Assembly: GCA_903921945.1 (NCBI GenBank)
Contig: CAIXSC010000614.1
Span: 1 to 20,245, forward strand
Origin: an uncultured Planctomycetaceae bacterium
Lineage (GTDB): Bacteria; Planctomycetota; Planctomycetia; Pirellulales; Pirellulaceae
Length of the DNA: 20,245 bases
Direction of reading: 5' to 3'
Position numbers and translations under genes: made by a program. Shown piece after piece: positions 16,311 to 20,245 of this stretch. Below the pieces are notes generated by a model, which was not told the origin of the DNA, did no database searches, and saw nothing but the letters and a program-made list of their open reading frames with translations. Numbering within the stretch: the stretch's first letter is position 1; each line of letters begins with the position of its first letter.

Positions 16311-17329
16311 GCGTAAAGCATGCCGATGGTCGTGGCGGCCGCCAGCGTGATCCAAGCAATCGACGTCCACATTCCCAGCCGTTTTCCGATCCGGGTGAGG
16401 GTCAGTCCGGCCGGGTCCATCCGTCCCCGAGAGATCTCTTCGAAGTCCGTCGAGCCCATCACCCAGGCTGGGATGCTGAAAAGCGGACAGGGGGCAACGA
16501 GACTCAGGATTCCCAAGATCAGAATGAACGGGCCGCGATGGGGAGCGAGCTCGACAAATTCAACTTGCTTCGGAACGCTTGGCGGGAGCGATTCCGCCCG
16601 GGGCGGGGCGGTTGGTTGGACGAAGATGGAGACGGCTGGGACGGTTGAGGGGTAGTTAGTTTGATGGACCAGCGGCAGGGGCTCGCTGAGTACGGTAAAA
16701 AGCGAGTCCGCTCGCCGCCAGCGAGCTTCCTCTTCCGGCCGAAGCTCGCAGTCGCCCGTCACTCGCCCCTCGCGCACCCAGCTTTCGAGCGTTGCCGCCG
16801 TCACCGGTCCGTAGTCGATCATTTCCGGAGTTCGCAGTCGCCACTGAGTCTCGCTGGGCAGCGTCGGGAAGCCGCCTTGGAGCCCCTTCGAGCGATCAAC
16901 GACACTCGCGTCGACGATATTCGCATCGACGACACTCGCATCGACGGTATTCGCATCGATAACATTCGAATCGACAGCAACCACATCGACAGCAACCGCA
17001 TCGACGGCAACCGCATCGACGGCACTTGCATTGGTGCGCTGGCTACTATTTATGCGCGACTGGATGAAACCTGGATCGCTGTCGTGGGACTCGACAGTTT
17101 CGGCCTCGACGCTCGGCGGCTTGCTGGCCTGAGCGGCCTGGGTGCCATCAAAAACCAGAGCGCACGCCGGACATTGAATGCGCCGATGAGCGACCGTCGC
17201 TGGCACTCGCAGTTCCACCGCGCAGCCGGGACAGGCCAAGTTGACATCGGGAGCGGGAGAAGGGGATGAGGACATCGCGTCGGGACCGTCGATCCGGAAC
17301 TCGGGAGCTCGGTGGGGAATGCCCACCAT
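16298..17329 (-). CDS. Zinc-ribbon / GYF_2 / two-transmembrane protein with VDA-repeat linker
   Basis: 343 residues from the ATG at 17329, chosen because AAGGA lies 6 nt upstream; the ATG at 17275 and non-ATG starts further up are alternatives. Residues 33-56 form a zinc ribbon (CPGC...CPAC). Residues 101-145 are a repeat linker of VDAxx pentapeptides such as VDANT, VDASV and VDAVA. Residues ~162-212 are a GYF_2 (DUF4339) domain (DYGPVTAATLESWVREGRV... RWRRADSLF). Two membrane helices follow at ~264-291 and ~319-343, resembling DUF4190-type tails. The architecture suggests a membrane protein with a cytoplasmic sensor or adaptor part; GYF-type domains bind proline-rich peptides. Function is not known. 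It is convergent with the Gfo/Idh/MocA gene. The kinase at 18571-20245 also carries a GYF_2 domain, which may link the two proteins. Confidence 0.8.
   Translation of the reverse strand: MVGIPHRAPEFRIDGPDAMSSSPSPAPDVNLACPGCAVELRVPATVAHRRIQCPACALVFDGTQAAQASKPPSVEAETVESHDSDPGFIQSRINSSQRTNASAVDAVAVDAVAVDVVAVDSNVIDANTVDASVVDANIVDASVVDRSKGLQGGFPTLPSETQWRLRTPEMIDYGPVTAATLESWVREGRVTGDCELRPEEEARWRRADSLFTVLSEPLPLVHQTNYPSTVPAVSIFVQPTAPPRAESLPPSVPKQVEFVELAPHRGPFILILGILSLVAPCPLFSIPAWVMGSTDFEEISRGRMDPAGLTLTRIGKRLGMWTSIAWITLAAATTIGMLYAAAI
16895..17029. repeat. 15-bp tandem repeat, nine units, in the zinc-ribbon/GYF_2 gene
   Basis: Nine 15-bp units of the form atcgacggcaaccgc / atcgacgacactcgc. Minus-strand translation gives a run of (V/I)DAxx pentapeptides joining the zinc ribbon to the GYF_2 domain. 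Two sub-families of units are visible (cactcgc/tattcgc on the left, caaccgc on the right). Confidence 0.93.
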
Positions 17330-17335
17330 GTGTCG

Positions 17336-17340
17336 TCCTT
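17336..17340 (-). promoter_or_regulatory. Ribosome binding site supporting the 17329 start
   Basis: AAGGA on the minus strand lies 6 nt before the ATG at 17329. No comparable site precedes the ATG at 17275 or 17371. Confidence 0.5.
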
Positions 17341-17420
17341 GTTGTAGCGGATGGGCGGCGTGTTCGCACATGAGGCGATCGATCAAACGTGCGCCTCGGA
17401 CGTTCAGGCTTGCAGCCCTG

Positions 17421-17489
17421 CGGACTTTCGGTCATGCGGACTTTCGGTCATGTGGACTTTCGGTCATGTGAACTTTCGGTCATGTGGAC
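17421..17489. repeat. 16-bp intergenic tandem repeat
   Basis: Four full units of cggactttcggtcatg (17421-17436, 17437-17452, 17453-17468, 17469-17484), with changes only in the first three bases, plus a partial fifth. It lies about 90-160 bp upstream of the minus-strand zinc-ribbon/GYF_2 gene. The period is not a multiple of three, consistent with noncoding DNA. Confidence 0.93.
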
Positions 17490-17651
17490 GACGGCGCGAC
17501 GAAGACAGTTTGCGGAATGGGACTGCATGCCTAGAATCGCCTCAGGGCGCGTTTTTTTGGGTCCTTCAGGGTTTTCGTGTGGGTCGCCATCGCAGGAGTC
17601 GCAGGGGGCGGCTTGCGCCGGGCCGGCTAGGGCCGTGGTTCGGGAGTTGGG

Positions 17652-17687
17652 CGAGGCACGAATCTTCGGCGAGGCACAAATCTTCGG
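17652..17687. repeat. 18-bp direct duplication, intergenic
   Basis: cgaggcacgaatcttcgg (17652-17669) is followed immediately by a copy with one change (17670-17687). Confidence 0.85.
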
Positions 17688-17909
17688 CGGGACCCACACG
17701 AATCCCGGATGGACCTTTTTTTCGGCTATCGCGCGGCTACTAGGGCTATCGGGGCTATGGCTGCCTTCACGGTGAAAGATGTCGCCGTCCAAGGGTCGGC
17801 TCGGGTTGGCGCCGTGTGGGGATCGTTGTCGGTGGCGTTCGTTCACCAGTGCTTCGTGATGGATTGTGGTGGGATAGCCACTTGGGGTTGTTGTTGCGGA
17901 AGGCGGTGA

Positions 17910-18494
17910 ATGGTGGTGGGCTCGTGGATTTGGTTGGCGATCAGTGGCGTGGCGTTGACGGTCGTCGGATTCGTCATTTCGGCCGTGATTGTCTGGCAGA
18001 AGATGGCTCGTGAGGGCAGACTTCCCGCCGGTCGGTCCGCGGGCGGCGAGGCGAGTCGCGCGGGTCGTGGAGTTCCTCTGGGAGCCGTACGGCCGGATGA
18101 ACTGCGGAAGGCGCAAACCGAGTTCTCGCGCTGCCGTGAACATCTCGAAGCGCGGTTTGTGGCGGCGGCGGCGGCGAGCGGCAAGCCGCGCGGATTGACG
18201 TGGGCGGATTGCGATTTCGAAACGCCCGTCATGTGGGCCCGCGACCGGACCAGCGGCGAACTGATGGGACTGGTCGGTTTGTGTGTGCGTTTCCAAGCGG
18301 TGGAAGGCGGCGGGATGGAGAACAATCCGAATGTTGGCACGCCGCGGGCCGCGACAGCCGTGTTCCGCTGGGTGAACAGCGAGTGGCTCGCCGAAGGGCG
18401 AACTCTGTTCAACATGGACCCGCGGCACGCGTTAACGCATTTTCAGGCGGAATGGGAACCGCTGGACGTGCCAGACGGACGCGCGGGGGCCTAA
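17910..18494 (+). CDS. Membrane-anchored conserved-type hypothetical protein
   Basis: 194 residues, with GGAAGG (17898-17903) 6 nt before the ATG. Residues ~5-29 are one transmembrane helix (WLAISGVALTVVGFVISAVIV), followed by a basic Gly/Arg-rich linker to about residue 60. A soluble domain then holds an amphipathic helix (ELRKAQTEFSRCREHLEARF) and a compact alpha/beta part with LTWADCDFETPVMWARDR, GELMGLVGLCVRFQAVEGGG and RAATAVFRWVNSEWL. It resembles single-pass proteins seen in other planctomycetes (recollection, not checked), but I know of no function. It is convergent with the kinase. The last codons (DGRAGA) and the stop are part of the first unit of the 20-bp repeat at 18477-18566, so the C-terminus may vary between strains. 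Confidence 0.75.
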   Translation: MVVGSWIWLAISGVALTVVGFVISAVIVWQKMAREGRLPAGRSAGGEASRAGRGVPLGAVRPDELRKAQTEFSRCREHLEARFVAAAAASGKPRGLTWADCDFETPVMWARDRTSGELMGLVGLCVRFQAVEGGGMENNPNVGTPRAATAVFRWVNSEWLAEGRTLFNMDPRHALTHFQAEWEPLDVPDGRAGA

Positions 18495-18566
18495 GTGAAC
18501 GATTGTGGGCCTCGCGGGACGCGTGGGGGCCTTTCAGGACGCTTGAGGGCCAAACTGGACGATCGG
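18477..18566. repeat. 20-bp tandem repeat spanning a stop codon, between convergent genes
   Basis: Four 20-bp units and a partial fifth, of the form ggacgcgtgggggcctttca (18477-18496, 18497-18516, 18517-18536, 18537-18556, 18557-18566). Each starts with g(g/a)acg and carries gggcc in the middle, while the last bases vary. The first unit encodes the end of the hypothetical protein and its stop; the rest fills the gap to the kinase stop at 18571. Confidence 0.88.
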
Positions 18567-18570
18567 GCGT

Positions 18571-20245
18571 TTAGAAGAGTCCAGCGATCTCGATGGCGCG
18601 CACCCACTGACGGCCGTTTTCGCGCCGCACCAGTTCCTCGGGGCCGAGCTTTTTGGCGCGTAGTTGCCGCAGGGTGAACGGGCCAACTTCCTGGCCCATG
18701 CACTGCCAAAAATAGCGTTCCTCGCCCATGCCTTCGGCAGGCGCGAGGTTGAACCCGAAGTCGTCGTCGTCATCGGTCGCGTTCGACGGCTTGATGACAA
18801 GCGGTCCTTCGCCCGCTCCGCGCAGCGAGCCATCGGCCGGCCCCGGCATCCCGTCGCCGCCCGCGAATTTGGTCGCTGTTTTCCCGCTGCCGGTCCCTGG
18901 TCCCGATCGTTGGCCAGGAGCGTTCCAGCCGCCACCGCGCGGATCGTGGAGGCGTCGAGTCAGGCATCCATCCAGGTCGGCAAGCAGTTCCGCCATGGTT
19001 TGGTATCGATCCTCGGCCCGCTTCGCCATCATTTTCTGGGTGATCCGATCGACCTCGCCCGGGATATCGGCCCGAGCTTCCTTCAAGGAAGGAATCGGAT
19101 GGTCGCGATGCGCGAGGATCTTTTTGATTGGCGAGTCGCCACGATAGGGAAGTTGGCCACTGAGAAGCCGGTACAGGGTACAACCAAGGCTATAGATGTC
19201 CGCTCGCGGATCGACCTTTCGCGGGTCCTCGGCCTGTTCCGGCGGCATGTAGTCGAATGTGCCCAGCAGTTGATTGGCTTGAGTCACGTCGGCCTGCAAG
19301 TCGGTGGATGCCGCATCCGATCCCTCGCGGGGTTCGCGAATCGACGCGAGTCCCATGTCGAGGATTTTGATCACGCCTTCCTTGTCGACCAGGAGATTGC
19401 CGGGCTTGATATCGCGATGCACGATCCCCTTGCTATGGGCGTACGCCAACCCGGTCGCGGTCTGCGTGATGAAGTCGATGGTCTGGGTGAGTTCCAGCCG
19501 GCCGCGGGCAGCCAAGTAGTCGGCCAAGTTTTGGCCGTCGACAAACTCCATCACCAGGAAATGCACTCCCTGAACCTCATCGGCGTCGTAGGCGGTCACG
19601 ATGTTGGGATGAACGAGCCGCGCGGCCGCCTTGACTTCCTGCTGGAATCGTTTGATCGCGGCGGGCGACTCGGTTGCTTGACCCCGAAGCACCTTGAGGG
19701 CCACGATCCGCTCCATGCGAACGTGCTGCGCTTTGAGCACCACGCCCATGCCGCCTTCGCCGAGCGTTGCGAGAATGCGGTAGTTGCCCAGCGTCGCTCC
19801 TGGAGCCAGATTCACGAGGCTCGAACTGGCGGTGCCCGACGCCGCGGTAACCGACTTGAGGGGGCGGGGCTCCGCCACGCCGCCAGCGGCAGCCCCAGGG
19901 CCGGCGGTGTTCAATCCCGTATGCTGGGCAGCGGCTTCCCTACCCGCCGTCTTGTTCGCCGGCGAGCCTTGGGGCGATTCCCCCGGGGCGGAAGGCGTTG
20001 TGCCGATACTTGCCGGAGAGGCTTCCGCGACGGTTCGCGGGAACATGGTCAATGGAACTGCGGCGGTCGGTTCCGGCGCCCAATCGGCCGTCACTTCATG
20101 TTTGGAAACTTGAGCGGGTAACGCCGCTTCCGGAGTCCGACCTACCGGCAGATCCACAGGCCGACCGGCTGCCGGAGGCGAATTGGATGCCGAACCTGCT
20201 GCCGAACCTGCTGGCGAACCGGCCGGCGCAGCATCGGCAGGAAAG
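18571..20245 (-). CDS. Serine/threonine protein kinase with C-terminal GYF_2 domain (5' end outside window)
   Basis: The minus-strand frame is open to the right edge, so the N-terminus is missing; at least 557 residues are visible. The visible N-terminal ~130 residues are Ala/Pro/Ser-rich linker. A full Hanks-type kinase domain follows: glycine loop LGEGGMGVV, catalytic Lys in VALKVL, HRDIKPGNLLV, DMG in place of DFG (ILDMGLAS), GTFDYMPPEQ and DIYSLGCTLYRLLSG. A Gly-rich linker and an acidic DDDDD stretch lead to a GYF_2/DUF4339 domain (YFWQCMGQEVGPFTLRQLRA... RQWVRAIEIAGLF) at the very C-terminus. All catalytic residues are present, so it should be active; DMG is common in planctomycete kinases. 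Such genes often begin with a zinc ribbon, which may lie beyond the edge (inference). No transmembrane segment is visible. Targets are unknown; the nearby GYF_2 membrane protein and the hypothetical protein are candidates by position only. Confidence 0.92.
   Translation of the reverse strand, partial: FPADAAPAGSPAGSAAGSASNSPPAAGRPVDLPVGRTPEAALPAQVSKHEVTADWAPEPTAAVPLTMFPRTVAEASPASIGTTPSAPGESPQGSPANKTAGREAAAQHTGLNTAGPGAAAGGVAEPRPLKSVTAASGTASSSLVNLAPGATLGNYRILATLGEGGMGVVLKAQHVRMERIVALKVLRGQATESPAAIKRFQQEVKAAARLVHPNIVTAYDADEVQGVHFLVMEFVDGQNLADYLAARGRLELTQTIDFITQTATGLAYAHSKGIVHRDIKPGNLLVDKEGVIKILDMGLASIREPREGSDAASTDLQADVTQANQLLGTFDYMPPEQAEDPRKVDPRADIYSLGCTLYRLLSGQLPYRGDSPIKKILAHRDHPIPSLKEARADIPGEVDRITQKMMAKRAEDRYQTMAELLADLDGCLTRRLHDPRGGGWNAPGQRSGPGTGSGKTATKFAGGDGMPGPADGSLRGAGEGPLVIKPSNATDDDDDFGFNLAPAEGMGEERYFWQCMGQEVGPFTLRQLRAKKLGPEELVRRENGRQWVRAIEIAGLF
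20188..20223. repeat. 12-bp tandem repeat in the kinase linker
   Basis: Three 12-bp units (tgccgaacctgc twice, then tggcgaaccggc) encode ASGA/PSGA-type tetrapeptides in the Ala/Pro/Ser linker before the kinase domain. The tract may continue beyond the right edge. Confidence 0.8.

Larger units (their letters stand above)
17330..17909. other. Gene-poor divergent intergenic region with short repeats
   Basis: About 580 bp between the divergent zinc-ribbon/GYF_2 gene and the membrane-anchored hypothetical gene. Open frames exist on both strands, but none has a recognisable domain, a good start site or convincing protein character. The region holds a 16-bp repeat (17421-17489), an 18-bp duplication (17652-17687) and a run of seven T (17552-17558). 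A partial plus-strand promoter match, TTGCGG (17510-17515) and TAGAAT (17532-17537) spaced by 16 bp, is far from the next start. No RNA gene was recognised. Confidence 0.6.

Noticed and set aside
16661..17269. Plus-strand frame with RIDDT/RIDGI-like repeats
   Set aside because: It is antisense to the VDA repeat; the minus strand has the zinc ribbon, GYF_2 domain and membrane helices.
17421..17489. CRISPR array
   Set aside because: Units are directly contiguous with no spacers, and no cas genes are present.
17448..18428. A 326-codon open frame on the minus strand across the intergenic region
   Set aside because: It overlaps the 194-residue gene, which has a good ribosome binding site and a membrane helix; the frame itself is rich in Arg/His/Pro/Ser without any motif.
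18664..20121. A 485-codon open frame on the plus strand
   Set aside because: It is antisense to the kinase gene with intact catalytic motifs; no domain in the alternative reading.

Overview
The window looks like a piece of a planctomycete chromosome. It is G+C-rich and carries several gene families that are characteristic of, or strongly expanded in, Planctomycetota: a DUF1559 prepilin-like protein, a DUF1592/DUF1588/DUF1585 cytochrome with its DUF1552 partner, TPR/FG-GAP/ASPIC-UnbV (CRTAC1-type) proteins, a PQQ-sugar-dehydrogenase/cytochrome fusion, exported Gfo/Idh/MocA and enolase-superfamily enzymes with twin-arginine leaders, and a Ser/Thr kinase with a GYF_2 tail. I saw no rRNA, tRNA, insertion sequence, phage gene or CRISPR array.

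Layout. (1) 1-571, minus: the N-terminal part of a CRTAC1-type lipoprotein, open at the left edge and full of short Thr/Ser repeats. (2) 730-4100, plus: a 65-residue membrane protein translationally coupled to a large TPR + FG-GAP + ASPIC/UnbV protein. (3) 4229-5726, plus: a DUF1559 protein followed by a small lipoprotein. A strong hairpin at 5756-5791 separates this unit from the next, convergent one. (4) 13301-5901, minus: an operon-like run of DUF1592 cytochrome, DUF1552 protein (ATGA overlap), then a PQQ dehydrogenase fused to c-type cytochrome domains. (5) 13416-16270, plus, divergent from (4): a DgoD-like sugar-acid dehydratase and a Gfo/Idh/MocA oxidoreductase, both with Tat signals. 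(6) 17329-16298, minus: a zinc-ribbon/GYF_2 membrane protein. (7) about 520 bp without a gene but with short repeats, then a 194-residue membrane-anchored hypothetical protein (plus, 17910-18494). (8) 20245-18571, minus: a Ser/Thr kinase with a C-terminal GYF_2 domain, running off the right edge.

Blocks 4 and 5 could together be an extracytoplasmic carbohydrate-oxidation module: a PQQ dehydrogenase oxidises an aldose, c-type hemes carry the electrons, and an exported sugar-acid dehydratase and oxidoreductase act on related substrates. This is inferred from families, signals and gene order; the substrate cannot be read from the sequence.

The most unusual signal is not one gene but a recurring pattern. 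At least seven separate short tandem-repeat tracts lie in 20 kb. Those inside genes have periods of 12 or 15/30 bp and keep the frame, giving tetra- and pentapeptide linkers (TTSSD, TSTGS/TSTSR, SEKPP, VDAxx, PSGA-like). Those between genes have periods of 16, 18 and 20 bp. The unit sequences differ from locus to locus, which suggests independent local expansion rather than one dispersed element.
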